From positions 7,346,501 to 7,410,500 of the forward strand of contig NZ_CP026681.1 in assembly GCF_002949735.1 (NCBI RefSeq): a DNA stretch of 64,000 bases, read 5' to 3'. Below the pieces are notes generated by a model. It was given only the letters and a program-made list of their open reading frames with translations, did not search any database and was not told where the DNA came from. Origin of the DNA: Nostoc sp. 'Peltigera membranacea cyanobiont' N6. Its GTDB lineage: Bacteria > Cyanobacteriota > Cyanobacteriia > Cyanobacteriales > Nostocaceae. Below, one piece after another: positions 8,574 to 18,516 of the stretch; the stretch's first letter is position 1; every line of letters begins with the position of its first letter. A program made the translations under genes and the position numbers.

Positions 8574-10805
8574 ATGCATGAAGATTTATTTATCAATGAC
8601 CTTATCGAGTGGGAATCAGATGGAAATAGTCAACTGATCGAAAGAATTATTTGGATCGACGAAGGTTATGTTATTGCCTTTGTTCTTGATATTAATTCTA
8701 AAAAAGGTTTGCCAGAACCGAAGAAAGTATCTGAAATTTTAGAAGCTATGTCTGAAGGTCTTGCATTTAAGCAGAAACAAGACCCTTGGGCAAGAATAAT
8801 TCGTGAGGAAAATTTAACAGATAGAGATAAAGAGTATAGAGATAAAGCTTGGGAAATAATTTCATCTTTAGTTGTCCAGGAACCTTCAATATATTATAGG
8901 AATATTCGAGGTTCTCTGGTAAGACAAGTTATTAAAAGCTATAACGAAGGAAGAGAAAAAGATAAATTAGTAGAAAGAACTGTTTATGGATACATGAGAC
9001 GATTTTGGCAAAGGGGAAAAACAAAAAATGCTTTGATCCCTGATTTTATCAATTCATCAGGTAAGGGTAAAATTAGAGGAGATTCAAATAAAAAGAGAGG
9101 AAGACCTAAAAAATATTCATACGACCCAGAAATTGGTGAAGGGGTCAATGTCACGGAAGAGGATAGGAGAATTTTTAGAATAGCTATTAGCAGATTTTAC
9201 AATAATCCAAAGGAAAACTATTTCACAACTGCCTACGAGTTGATGGTAAAGGAGTTTTATAAAGAAGGAGTCAGATATGACGAGAATGGTGTTAGAAAAT
9301 CTATTCTAACTCCGACTGAGAAAATACCTACAATTACCCAATTCAAATATTGGTATCAAATTGAGCAATATGATGTAACAAAAACTTTGATATCTCGAAT
9401 AGGAGCGAAGAAATTTGCTCTAGAAAATAGAGCTATTTTGGGAACCTCTAAAATGGAAACTATTGGCCCCGGTTCTCGATATCAAATTGATGCTACAGTC
9501 GGAGATGTATATTTAGTTTCTAAATACAATCGTAACTGGATAATTGGTAGACCAGTTATATACGTAATTATTGATGTTTTTAGTCGAATGATAACGGGTT
9601 TTTATATCGGTTTAGAGGGGCCGTCTTGGATAGGAGCAATGATGGCTTTAACTAATGTAGCCGCAGATAAAGTCATGCTTTGTCAGGAATATAACATTGA
9701 TATTGCTGAAGAACAATGGTCTTGTAATCAAATGCCAGATGCAATTTTAGGAGACAGAGGAGAATTGGCAGGAATGGCTGTAGAGCCATTAATCCCTAAT
9801 CTTTATGTTCGTATCGAAAATGCAGCTTCCTACCGAGCAGATTGGAAGGGTTTAGTCGAAAGGCACTTTCGTACTATTCATGAGTATGTAAAGCCTTTCT
9901 TACCTGGTTATGTGGATACAGATTTTAGACAAAGAGGCGCAAGAGATTATCGACTGGATAGTAAACTCGATATAGACCAATTTGCTGAAATTATTATTCG
10001 TTTAATTATTTTCCACAATAATAAACCTCTTAATGAATATGAGAGGGATGAAGCGATGATTGCTGATGATGTACCTCCTATCCCTAGAGAGTTATGGGAG
10101 TGGGGTATCGCTAATCGCTCTGGTAGACTTAGAAGCTTTCCTGAAGATATTGTCAAATTAAACCTAATGCCAACTGAAAAAGCCACCATCACTGCTAAAG
10201 GCATTAAACTCAGAGGCAAGGATATGTACTATAGCTGTGATCAAGCAGAAAAGGAACAATGGTTTGAAAAAGCTAGAAGCAATATGCTCTCTAAATCAGA
10301 GAAATCGTTAATAGTTTCTTATGATATTAGGAACCCTAATTTTATTTACCTCCCATTAGAGGATGGTAGAAATTTTGAAAAGTGTTTTCTTATCGACCCA
10401 GAAGGTAGATACATTAACAAAAACTTTTATGATATTGAGTATATGCTTGCTTACGAAGAATTACAACAGCAGAAAACTCAAGGCAAAACACTACAGGAAA
10501 AAGTTGATTTAATAGCAGATATAGAACATATAGTTAGTAAAGCAGAAAACATGACTGAGGCGGCTCAGGATGAACCATTAAGTAAGAGCAAAAAAGTTGC
10601 TGGTATTAGAGAAAATAGGGCTTTTGAAAAGGCTAAACGACGTGAAAATGAGGGATTTGAGCTAGCAAAAACAGAAACTCCAACTAGCACGGAAGCTGTA
10701 GAGACGAACAATGAAAGCTTAAAACCACCCAAATCGTTGCAACCTAATCATCTTGATATTCTTAAGCAGAAACGACTGGAGCGTAAACGTGGACGGAAAG
10801 AATGA
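8574..10805 (+). CDS. tnsB: Tn7-like transposase subunit TnsB (DDE recombinase)
   Basis: TnsB binds the 20-bp end repeats, cuts the 3' strands and joins them to the target. About 743 residues. Order: N-terminal DNA-binding helix-turn-helix regions, then an rve integrase core with Asp in YQIDATVGD, Asp in AILGDRGELAG and Glu in WKGLVERHFR, a beta-barrel region, and a Lys/Glu-rich C-terminal tail expected to contact TnsC. The ATG at 8574 is preferred over an upstream TTG at 8562. It overlaps the start of tnsC, consistent with translational coupling. Confidence 0.95.
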   Translation: MHEDLFINDLIEWESDGNSQLIERIIWIDEGYVIAFVLDINSKKGLPEPKKVSEILEAMSEGLAFKQKQDPWARIIREENLTDRDKEYRDKAWEIISSLVVQEPSIYYRNIRGSLVRQVIKSYNEGREKDKLVERTVYGYMRRFWQRGKTKNALIPDFINSSGKGKIRGDSNKKRGRPKKYSYDPEIGEGVNVTEEDRRIFRIAISRFYNNPKENYFTTAYELMVKEFYKEGVRYDENGVRKSILTPTEKIPTITQFKYWYQIEQYDVTKTLISRIGAKKFALENRAILGTSKMETIGPGSRYQIDATVGDVYLVSKYNRNWIIGRPVIYVIIDVFSRMITGFYIGLEGPSWIGAMMALTNVAADKVMLCQEYNIDIAEEQWSCNQMPDAILGDRGELAGMAVEPLIPNLYVRIENAASYRADWKGLVERHFRTIHEYVKPFLPGYVDTDFRQRGARDYRLDSKLDIDQFAEIIIRLIIFHNNKPLNEYERDEAMIADDVPPIPRELWEWGIANRSGRLRSFPEDIVKLNLMPTEKATITAKGIKLRGKDMYYSCDQAEKEQWFEKARSNMLSKSEKSLIVSYDIRNPNFIYLPLEDGRNFEKCFLIDPEGRYINKNFYDIEYMLAYEELQQQKTQGKTLQEKVDLIADIEHIVSKAENMTEAAQDEPLSKSKKVAGIRENRAFEKAKRRENEGFELAKTETPTSTEAVETNNESLKPPKSLQPNHLDILKQKRLERKRGRKE

Positions 10806-12456
10806 GCGTGAATGGGTTGAAATTCCAAATGGTGATTGGGCTGCTATTGCTAAATATAGTGACCATAAGTTACCTGAATATAATATTAATCCCCTAGTTC
10901 AGGCATTACCTCCTATCCTTTCAAGAGATGAGTTTGTTGAAAGAGTGACAGAAGTGCCTGATTATGATTCTGTAGAGACGGAGCTAGAGCCACAGTATAG
11001 ATTTCATTGCATTGAACGATTATCGAGATATTTTGATCCACAGAATAAGACAATCGAGCTACAGAAGGTAATTGCTGTATTAATTATGCAAGGCTATATA
11101 GCTCGAAATATTTTGAAGCCAGAATATACACGTAGGTCAAGGCAAATCTATGATGCTATAAAAGATGGCGGCGGTAAAACATTGGAAAATTATGTTTATG
11201 TTCCTACCTCTGCATCAGGGCTGACACTGATTGGCCCATCAGGAATGGGCAAGTCAACTAATCTGCTGAATATTTTGTCTTTATACCCGCAGGTCATTCT
11301 TCATCCAGAATATACTACTTTCCAAATTGTTTGGCTGAAAGTTGATTGTCCTCGCTCTTTGAAAGGTTTGTGTACTGATATTTTTCTTGCTGTTGACAGG
11401 CTTCTTGGAACTAGCTACTTCAAGAAATTTGGTTCTAGAGGTAATTCAGAAGACTATATGTTAGCTCAAGTTGCCCAAATTGCTCATACCCATCACTTAG
11501 GAGTTTTGGTTATAGATGAAATGCAAAATTTGGTGAACGCAAGAAGGAATAGAGATGATTTATTAAATTTTTTAGTCAAAATGGATAACACTATCGGAGT
11601 TCCAGTAATTCGAGTGGGAACAAACGAGGCTTTTCCAATTTTACAAGGTAATTTTCGGAATGCTAGAAGAGGAACAGGGCAAGGAAGTGTCATTTGGGAG
11701 AGAATGCTTCAAGATGATGACTGGGATTTCTTCCTCACGGGAATATGGGAGTATCAGTGGACAAAAACTCCTGTTGATTTTTCTGATGAAATTAACGAAG
11801 CTTTCTACTACGAGTGTCAAGGAATTATTGATATTGCTATCAAGCTCTATAAAATGATTCAATGGAGGGCAATTTCGCTCGGAGGTGATGAGAAAATTAC
11901 TGTTGACTTAATTCACCAATCAGCGAAAGACGGACTATATTTAGTCAAACCAATGCTGGATGCTATAAGGTCAGGAGATCAGGATTGGATGATTAAATAC
12001 AAAGATATTGCTCCCATTAATGCTATAGAATACAAAAACAAGTGTTTATCTGAGCTTGAATCTAGGGACTTAGAAGAAGTTCGCAGATTAGCACGTAAGC
12101 AGCAAAACAGGGGAAATCAATCAGTAAAGCTACGTCATATTATTGTTGAACTTGTGAAGTTAGATGTAGAGCCTTCTGTAGCTAAAGAGTGTGCTGAAAA
12201 AGTTCTTGAAATTAATGAAGATAATGCAGATATTCCTTCGTTGCTAAAAGAAGCATATATTTATGCTTTGCAAGGCGAGCCAGTTAAGAAAGGCACTGCA
12301 AAGACGAACATACGCAAAACAAAGCCAAAATATCAGAGTAATGATATTCGCCAAATTGTCGAGAATGCCAAAAATAAAAAAAATCCTGCTTATCAAGACT
12401 TAAAAGCAGCAGATATAATTAAAAATCCACTTCAAGACTTTATCAATATTGAGTAG
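10789..12456 (+). CDS. tnsC: Tn7-like AAA+ target regulator TnsC
   Basis: TnsC is the ATP-dependent matchmaker that polymerises on target DNA marked by TniQ/Cascade or TnsD and activates TnsA/TnsB. About 555 residues. Walker A is GPSGMGKST near residue 150; Walker B is LGVLVIDEMQNL. The C-terminal 150 residues are basic and likely bind TnsA/TnsB. No in-frame ATG exists near the beginning; GTG at 10789 has GGAG upstream, and TTG at 10753 is the alternative. The long C-terminal extension is typical of Tn7-type rather than short Tn5053-type TnsC. Confidence 0.93.
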   Translation: MDGKNEREWVEIPNGDWAAIAKYSDHKLPEYNINPLVQALPPILSRDEFVERVTEVPDYDSVETELEPQYRFHCIERLSRYFDPQNKTIELQKVIAVLIMQGYIARNILKPEYTRRSRQIYDAIKDGGGKTLENYVYVPTSASGLTLIGPSGMGKSTNLLNILSLYPQVILHPEYTTFQIVWLKVDCPRSLKGLCTDIFLAVDRLLGTSYFKKFGSRGNSEDYMLAQVAQIAHTHHLGVLVIDEMQNLVNARRNRDDLLNFLVKMDNTIGVPVIRVGTNEAFPILQGNFRNARRGTGQGSVIWERMLQDDDWDFFLTGIWEYQWTKTPVDFSDEINEAFYYECQGIIDIAIKLYKMIQWRAISLGGDEKITVDLIHQSAKDGLYLVKPMLDAIRSGDQDWMIKYKDIAPINAIEYKNKCLSELESRDLEEVRRLARKQQNRGNQSVKLRHIIVELVKLDVEPSVAKECAEKVLEINEDNADIPSLLKEAYIYALQGEPVKKGTAKTNIRKTKPKYQSNDIRQIVENAKNKKNPAYQDLKAADIIKNPLQDFINIE

Positions 12457-12460
12457 GCTT

Positions 12461-13408
12461 ATGCTCAGTTTTTTTCCACAACTTTATCCTGATGAGCTTT
12501 TGTATAGTGGTTTAGCTCGATATCATATTAGGAGTGGTAACACAAGTTTTAGGCAAACAGAAATAGAGCTATTTGGATATTATTCTCAACAAATATGTAG
12601 AGTTATTTTACCTAGTAACTTAAATTATCTAGTTAATAACTTACCCTTGCGTTCAAAGCAGACTGTAGAAAATATAATTCAAAATCATAGTTTATACCCT
12701 TTCTATGCGACTTTTCTAATTCCACAGGAAGCTTGGGTAGTAAGAGAATCAATGAAGAAAAAACTAAATGGCTCTATCTTAGAGATGGCTAAAATAGCTT
12801 TTAATTCTACCGATAGAGCAAAAAAGTTTCTCAAGTTTTGTCCTATATGTATGGAAGAAGATACGCAAAAATTTGGAGAAGGTTACTGGCATCGGTTTCA
12901 CCAAATTCCTGGTGTAATGGTTTGCTCTGTTCATAATTCAGCTCTATATGATAGCTCAGTTATTGTCGAAACGCGAAACACACACTATCATGCTGCAAGT
13001 CCAGATAATTGTATTCTCAATACGAACACAAGAAATTATACAGAAGGAACTTTGCGAAACTTAATAGTGTTAGCCAGGGAAGTTGAGTGGCTAATTAGTA
13101 ATAATATGGATTTTAAAGGTTTAGCTTGGCTTCGCAGCCAATATAAGCATTATTTAGTTAATAAAAAATTAATCACACTTTTTCCAGGTAGGAAATTTAT
13201 ATTTAAAGAGAAAGATTTTTCTAAATCTATCTTTAACTTTTATGGACAAAACTTTTTTGAAACTATTAATCAAAATTGTATTAAAAATCCCGATAAATAT
13301 TTTTCTAATTGCCTGCTAGCCTGTGATATAAACCCAGTCATTGACCGAATCATACATATTCTAATTATAAATTTTCTAGCTAACTCTCTAGAAAATTTTT
13401 TTAGGTAA
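12461..13408 (+). CDS. tniQ: TniQ, Cascade-associated targeting adaptor
   Basis: A short TniQ-family protein (about 316 residues) that in type I CASTs joins Cascade and recruits TnsC for RNA-guided insertion. It begins MLSFFPQLYPDELLYSGLA, closely paralleling the start of the tnsD product at 18795, then RYHIRSGN. A zinc-binding region follows with CPIC, YWHRFHQ and VCSVH. It lacks the long DNA-binding C-terminus of TnsD. The ATG at 12461 is 4 nt after the tnsC stop, and the upstream TTG is less likely. The final part is very AT-rich. Confidence 0.92.
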   Translation: MLSFFPQLYPDELLYSGLARYHIRSGNTSFRQTEIELFGYYSQQICRVILPSNLNYLVNNLPLRSKQTVENIIQNHSLYPFYATFLIPQEAWVVRESMKKKLNGSILEMAKIAFNSTDRAKKFLKFCPICMEEDTQKFGEGYWHRFHQIPGVMVCSVHNSALYDSSVIVETRNTHYHAASPDNCILNTNTRNYTEGTLRNLIVLAREVEWLISNNMDFKGLAWLRSQYKHYLVNKKLITLFPGRKFIFKEKDFSKSIFNFYGQNFFETINQNCIKNPDKYFSNCLLACDINPVIDRIIHILIINFLANSLENFFR

Positions 13409-13563
13409 ATATTAGTTGGCAGTTTTATAGTTAAAAGCATTTTTATTACAAAATATTATTATTGTTAATTTCGCTTAATAAAAACTTATATATAAAACTA
13501 TCGGGTATTCTAGGGAAATAAGAATAAGTAGCCTAAGATTTTGTCTGTTTGGTTCAACAAGAT

Positions 13564-14280
13564 ATGGTGAAAGAGATGAGTAGCTATTTTAGCTTACCTA
13601 CCCAAACCCCCATAACAGAAACTTTAACCCAAACCTACCCAAAAGAAACTTTAACGCCTAAGTTACCCTGGGTTGAATTACGTTTTAGCATCATTGGTCA
13701 GACTATACCTGTGGATCACGGTTATGGCTTGTATTCTGCGATCGCTCATTTTCAATCCCAAGTTCACGACATAGATACATTGGGTATTCACACTATTGCA
13801 GGTATTCCCAGCGAGGATGGTCAAATTCATCTGACTGATAATTCCAGGCTTCACATTCGCCTACCTGTGGACAAAATCAGTCTAATCTATCCGTTAGCAG
13901 GGAAGTCCCTGAAAATTGGTAAGCATACAATTCGCTTGGGGATTCCTGAAATTTATTTGCTTGAGCCAGCTGAGAGATTGCGATCGCGTATAGTGATTAT
14001 CCAGGGTTATCAAAAACCAGAATCATTTTTAGCAGCAGCACAGCGTCAGTTAGAACAACTGGGTATCCAGGGAAAAGCCTTTATTACCAAAAATACTGAT
14101 GGTAGCCCAAAACGTAGAAGTATCAAAATCAAGCGCTTTACGGTTGTGGGTTTTGGGTTAGAAATCATTAATCTCAGCAATGAAGATTCACTAACATTGC
14201 TGAGATATGGGATTGGGGGAAAGCGCAAGATGGGCTGTGGCGTTTTTGTGCCTGTGAAGATAAAGGGAAATGCAAGTTAA
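13564..14280 (+). CDS. cas6: Cas6 crRNA-processing endoribonuclease (type I-B CAST, Cmx6-like)
   Basis: Cas6 cuts the CRISPR transcript within each repeat and stays on the crRNA hairpin. About 238 residues. The C-terminal glycine-rich signature GIGGKRKMGCGVFVP is typical of Cas6 proteins of the MYXAN/Cmx6 type. A basic segment, SPKRRSIKIKRF, precedes it. Start is uncertain: TTG 13549, ATG 13564 and ATG 13576 are in frame. It is first of four cas genes after a 155-bp AT-rich gap from tniQ, so it may have its own promoter. Confidence 0.85.
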   Translation: MVKEMSSYFSLPTQTPITETLTQTYPKETLTPKLPWVELRFSIIGQTIPVDHGYGLYSAIAHFQSQVHDIDTLGIHTIAGIPSEDGQIHLTDNSRLHIRLPVDKISLIYPLAGKSLKIGKHTIRLGIPEIYLLEPAERLRSRIVIIQGYQKPESFLAAAQRQLEQLGIQGKAFITKNTDGSPKRRSIKIKRFTVVGFGLEIINLSNEDSLTLLRYGIGGKRKMGCGVFVPVKIKGNAS

Positions 14281-14338
14281 AGCTGGTTTTGACTACTACC
14301 CAATATAAGTTTGAGAGTATTTCCCAGAAATAAATAAG

Positions 14339-15874
14339 ATGTCCGTAGTAGCTAGTGTTGTCAACCCCAAAATTCAGTTAAATTTGGGCGATCCAAGCAT
14401 AACTTGGATACATCGTGTTGGCATAGCAGGACTCTGGATGACGCTTAAGCAACTAGAAAAACTATACCCAATACCTGCGGAACGACCTGGTAATTTAACT
14501 TGGTTGCTGACTCCTCGTAGTATTAGCCTTGAATGGCAAGGGCAGGATTTCGTAGTTTTAGACTGGCTGCTAAAGCAATCTTTTCAGATTAATGAAGAAG
14601 GTCTAATTTCGCTGACAGGCTTAAATACGCATTCAATCAATATTGAAACCCAAATTAATATTCATTTGGGAATAACAGGAACGTTTCTCCAACATAACCA
14701 GGTTTTTAAATTTGACGGCGGTAAATCCTGGTCATTAATAGTTGATGGTATAGAAATCGATGTCGAGTATAAGAAAGCAGTTTCCTATGCTCATCAACAT
14801 TTTGCTAAACAACTCTGTGATAAACAAGGTCAATTATTAGGACAATCAATTGGTGTAGCAGGGTGGCTATATCCAGGATCTGTAGTTCGTCATGTCGCTT
14901 TTACAAAAGAAACTAGGTTTGAAGAGAAACCACAATTGGCTTTTGCTCTTTTATATGCTCTTGTTGCTTGCCACTATTTTGTTTTGCGATCGCATACCAA
15001 ACTGGAACAGACACAATATGCCCTAGTTATACCTGAAGTGGTTGACTTAGAAATTTATGCCCAGGAATACTGGAATTTGGGAAACTTAGATTACAAGGAT
15101 TTCCATGTATCTAGCTTGGGAGATGCTGCATTAAAATTCCTTACTTACGAAACAATTGTAGAATTGGCTATACCCGATCAAGAAAAACGATGCCAGGTCA
15201 TGTTGTTTGGAACGGTGATTTGGTCAAAGCAGCAAAAAACTCGCATAGAAATAGCAGTGGTAGAAGCGACTGAAATAATGGATTTTATCTATAAGCTTAG
15301 TCGGATTTCTTTTCCAGAGTACCAAATTATTGAGTATAAAAATAAAAATTTTATCATTAGCAATATGTTTAGGGGAACAATTGCCGATAACTTAGTAAAG
15401 GGCTTCCCTTGGTGGGCTAATTTATATACAATCTTTAAAAATAAAAATTTATTTAAATTTATTACTAATGATGGAGTTTATAAGATGATTCAAAACGCTG
15501 AATGGAATCTAGAAAGTCAAAAACTCTTTATTAAAGCTTGTCATGAGGCATTGAAGAAAATATACGCTAAAATTTATGGACGAACGAATGAAGGTCAATA
15601 TGCTCAAATTGAGCGAGAGAATATACGTATTTTATCGCAACTAGGACGTTGTACAAATGCTGAAAATTTTCGGAAATTTATTGCAGAGTTTTGGGGAAGA
15701 GCAGGTCAACTTTCCATTTTAGAAAAACATTGGGAAGAATTACTGCCATTAACTTCTGGGATAATGGATTGGAAAGTTGCCAGAGATTTAACTTTTATTG
15801 CTCTTGCTAGTTATCCAAAAAGCAATATGGTTGAGAAACAAATATTGGAAATCTCTGATTCTAATAGTGAATAA
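14339..15874 (+). CDS. cas8: Cas8 large subunit of Cascade (Cmx8-like)
   Basis: A 511-residue protein in the Cas8 position between cas6 and cas7. In type I-B Cascade the large subunit recognises the PAM and holds the crRNA 5' end. The start region (ITWIHRVGIAGLWMTLKQL) is characteristic of the Cmx8/MYXAN Cas8 group. No nuclease motif was seen. The call rests on gene order, length and this N-terminal pattern. The third quarter is AT-rich with low-complexity Asn/Lys. Confidence 0.82.
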   Translation: MSVVASVVNPKIQLNLGDPSITWIHRVGIAGLWMTLKQLEKLYPIPAERPGNLTWLLTPRSISLEWQGQDFVVLDWLLKQSFQINEEGLISLTGLNTHSINIETQINIHLGITGTFLQHNQVFKFDGGKSWSLIVDGIEIDVEYKKAVSYAHQHFAKQLCDKQGQLLGQSIGVAGWLYPGSVVRHVAFTKETRFEEKPQLAFALLYALVACHYFVLRSHTKLEQTQYALVIPEVVDLEIYAQEYWNLGNLDYKDFHVSSLGDAALKFLTYETIVELAIPDQEKRCQVMLFGTVIWSKQQKTRIEIAVVEATEIMDFIYKLSRISFPEYQIIEYKNKNFIISNMFRGTIADNLVKGFPWWANLYTIFKNKNLFKFITNDGVYKMIQNAEWNLESQKLFIKACHEALKKIYAKIYGRTNEGQYAQIERENIRILSQLGRCTNAENFRKFIAEFWGRAGQLSILEKHWEELLPLTSGIMDWKVARDLTFIALASYPKSNMVEKQILEISDSNSE

Positions 15875-15929
15875 TTACACATTTTTTGCTTAATAAAACA
15901 CAAAACATGAATTTAATAGGCAATTTTAA

Positions 15930-16904
15930 ATGTTTCATTTATTCGGCAATATTTTGACTAGCTATGGAACCGCAGCTAATAATCGTGGGGAAAATGAAGG
16001 TAATATAACTCCCTTGCAAAAATTGAATTGGAAAGGTGAAGTTCATACTATTGTTTCATCTGAGGCGATTCGTTGGGCGTTACGGTACTACTGGCAAAAT
16101 GTTGGCTATCCGGTGAATCGACGTTGGGATGAGAACGCTCAACCAGTAGCGGATCATCTTTGGCAAGACCTCAACTTTGATGATATTCGCTTCATTGATG
16201 ATGATGTTTTGGGATTTATGCAGGCTGAAGCAGCAAAAGTGGAAGCGTCAGATGAGTCTGGAGGCGATGCCGAGGAAGCATCTCAAGATGAGAACAAAAA
16301 AAGTTCTAAAGGTAAGGATAAGCAAACTTCTCCACGTAAGGGCAAGCAAAAGCCTAAAGGAAAAATAACTGCTAGACGAGGTGTATTAGAAGTTACTCGT
16401 GCAGTATCAATGATACCTTTTATGGGAGACATTACCTTTAATGCTGTTAGTGGAGTAAAAAGACGAAATTCTCTTTATGCCACAGAGATTCATGCTACTC
16501 GTTATCAATATGGTTTTGCATTGACACCTGATAGCCTCAAAGATAAATCTCGCATCCATGCTGTTCTAGATGGTTTGATTTCGATTGGTGAAGTGGCGGG
16601 AAATCATGCCCGTTTTTTGTATGATTTCTCCCCTGAAAGCATTGTACTGCGGTGGACACATGATTTTTCTCCTCGTTTTCTATATTGCTTTGAGCAAGAC
16701 GAACTGGGAAATATGTCAATATCAAACTTAGTGCGACAGGTAGAAGTAGGAGATATTGATCCCAAAGAATTATGGATTGGAGGCTTAATTTCTCATGGCT
16801 TAGAAGATTTGGGAGCAAATGTGTTTCCTGGAGTGAAGTCGGCAGTCAAAGCATTAAAACAGGTCATTGCTGAAGATTTGCAGTTGTCATCGGGGAGCGA
16901 TTAA
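15930..16904 (+). CDS. cas7: Cas7 backbone subunit of Cascade (DevR/Cst2 type)
   Basis: Cas7 forms the helical filament that carries the crRNA guide. A 324-residue protein. The N-terminus (MFHLFGNILTSYGTAANNRGEN) and the region SMIPFMGDITFNAVSG fit the DevR/Cst2/Csh2 Cas7 group. An unusual Lys/Glu/Ser-rich low-complexity insertion occupies about residues 105-150. It runs straight into cas5, whose ATG is 1 nt after this stop codon. Confidence 0.88.
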   Translation: MFHLFGNILTSYGTAANNRGENEGNITPLQKLNWKGEVHTIVSSEAIRWALRYYWQNVGYPVNRRWDENAQPVADHLWQDLNFDDIRFIDDDVLGFMQAEAAKVEASDESGGDAEEASQDENKKSSKGKDKQTSPRKGKQKPKGKITARRGVLEVTRAVSMIPFMGDITFNAVSGVKRRNSLYATEIHATRYQYGFALTPDSLKDKSRIHAVLDGLISIGEVAGNHARFLYDFSPESIVLRWTHDFSPRFLYCFEQDELGNMSISNLVRQVEVGDIDPKELWIGGLISHGLEDLGANVFPGVKSAVKALKQVIAEDLQLSSGSD

Positions 16905-16905
16905 C

Positions 16906-17532
16906 ATGACGACAGTTGCTTTGAAAGTTGAAGTACCTATTGCTTGTTTTCGCCAATCCCGTGCTAGAGAATACGCTGAAACGTATCCAGTGCCACCACC
17001 TTCTACAGTGTACGGGATGTTACTTTCTCTGATTGGTGAGACAGATCGTTATAAGCATTGTGGAACTCAATTAGCGATCGCGCTCTTGTCTAAACCAGAA
17101 AAATCTATTGTAATTCGGACTTTTCGTAGGTTTAAAACGAAAGATATCCACCACCCTAAGAATGCTAAACCTGATTACCAAGAGTTGCTAACGAACGTTG
17201 AGTTTGTAGTTTGGGTGAAAACAGACAAAGCAAAGCCTACTTTAGCAGAACTTTTGCAGCAGGCATTTGCGAACCCAGCTTCTATTAATCGATTTGGTGG
17301 ACTGTGTTTAGGTGAAAGTCGGGATCTAGTCAATACTGTTACCCTTTTACCTGAGAAGTATCATAGTGAGTCTTTGTGGTGGTTAGTTACAGATGAAGAT
17401 GGTTCGCTAACCTTACCCTATTGGGTTGACCATGTTGGGTCTAAGAGAACACGCTGGCAGTGTTATGAGCTTCAAGAGTCCCAAGTATGGCAACCACCTG
17501 ATTTATCGTGGACTACGATTCAAACTAGTTGA
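16906..17532 (+). CDS. cas5: Cas5 subunit of Cascade (Cmx5-like)
   Basis: Cas5 caps the crRNA 5' handle. About 208 residues. The start VALKVEVPIACFRQSRAREYAETY then PPPSTVYGMLLSLIGE is a clear Cas5 signature (the substrate-groove loop after the first RRM strand). The ATG at 16906 directly follows the cas7 stop. A longer frame beginning at 16867 inside cas7 is not preferred. Cas5 is the last protein gene before the array; no cas3 follows. Confidence 0.9.
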   Translation: MTTVALKVEVPIACFRQSRAREYAETYPVPPPSTVYGMLLSLIGETDRYKHCGTQLAIALLSKPEKSIVIRTFRRFKTKDIHHPKNAKPDYQELLTNVEFVVWVKTDKAKPTLAELLQQAFANPASINRFGGLCLGESRDLVNTVTLLPEKYHSESLWWLVTDEDGSLTLPYWVDHVGSKRTRWQCYELQESQVWQPPDLSWTTIQTS

Positions 17533-17804
17533 AAAATGAGGGTATTTAGATTTTTACAAGGATATCTACTTGTTGAGCCGACATAAAGAGATAAAAAGTC
17601 GGTATTCTTTACTGAATCAGCAATTCAGCGTTTTCATTATGATTAAGGATGCTTGCAATTCCTCAGAAAGTTCCAACAATAAGCCTTCTGGGTGTTGTTA
17701 AGCTAGCCTAGCCCATTAAATTTTGCAAATTTAGTGCCTCCTAATGATAGGTGCTTGTAAGATTATGTAGAAGACCTGATGGATTAATATGTTTAGCCAT
17801 CGCT

Positions 17805-17984
17805 GTTCTTTAACATTAGATGTCGTCAGACGTTGAGCAGAAACATGGAATCCATTGGTTGGCTGTTCTCGCATCAGTTCTTTAACATTAGATGTCGTCA
17901 GACGTTGAGCAGAAATCGACTCCAGCGTAAGAGCGCTCCCTACGTAAGTTCTTTAATATTAGATGTCGTCAGACGTTAAGCAAG
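17805..17984 (+). CRISPR. Minimal CRISPR array, three repeats and two spacers
   Basis: Repeats at 17805-17843 and 17877-17915 are identical over 39 nt (begin GTTCTTTAACATTAGATGTC). The third, at about 17948-17984, is degenerate and is probably the terminal one. Spacers are 17844-17876 (33 nt) and 17916-17947 (32 nt) if 39 nt is the repeat; a 37-nt repeat would lengthen them by 2. The 17533-17804 stretch before it is AT-rich leader with no gene. With no cas1/cas2 nearby, spacers are not acquired locally. Neither spacer matches other sequence I noticed in the window. Confidence 0.92.
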
Positions 17985-18136
17985 ATTTTCCTGCTCGTTG
18001 CCATAGCTTAAGTAAGTGGGCACAATAAAACCACACTGTGTAAAGAAAAGTAAAGAAGGCTCAAACTCTTTTTCCCCCTGCTCCCTGCCCCCTGCTCCCT
18101 GCCTTATCCCAACGATAATTATTTACGCCTACCTAC

Positions 18137-18516
18137 TTATACTTCAAAAACAATTTTTGTGCGGATTTGTTCCCATTGCTCAATCTGCTTTTGTAGTTGC
18201 AATTTACGATCGCCCTCAACTGCACCAAGACCAGTAAACAAACCCTGATCGTTCAACTGATCGCTGTAAATAGCAATCAATTCAGTCAGTGCTTTTTTAT
18301 AGCTTCCATCTCCTCCTCAGTGAAGGAATTTACATCTAGGCAAATCAGTCGTCTGCCAATTCTCTCCACAAGCTCCGACCTGCTGATATCAAAATTGGAG
18401 GCGATCGCATCTAATCCTTCAATACCAGTGGGAGTAAGGGCTAGGTTAACCCTTTTCTTCACCTCGTCGTACATCTCTGGTACGTCTTTTTGTCCTTTCT
18501 GCCCTTTCTTTCCCAT
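18137..18516 (-). pseudogene. Ribbon-helix-helix-like small regulator with a frameshift
   Basis: From ATG 18516 the frame encodes a CopG-like domain (RVNLALTPTGIEGLDAIASN, then RSELVERIGR) but stops at 18286 just after a run of six A (minus strand). One extra A would continue in frame to a stop at 18137, adding a Gln/Lys-rich helical tail. The gene is therefore frameshifted by mutation, by slippage, or by sequencing error. It lies antisense between the CRISPR array and tnsD and may have regulated the CAST. The flank at 18070-18105 is a C-rich short tandem repeat. Confidence 0.5.

Noticed and set aside
13549..17984. Ordinary defence type I CRISPR-Cas system
   Set aside because: No cas3, cas1 or cas2. 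The cas genes sit between tniQ and tnsD inside a bounded Tn7-like element.
18016..18237. Small plus-strand ORF downstream of the CRISPR array
   Set aside because: It runs over a C-rich short tandem repeat and opposite the ribbon-helix-helix gene, with no protein-like pattern.
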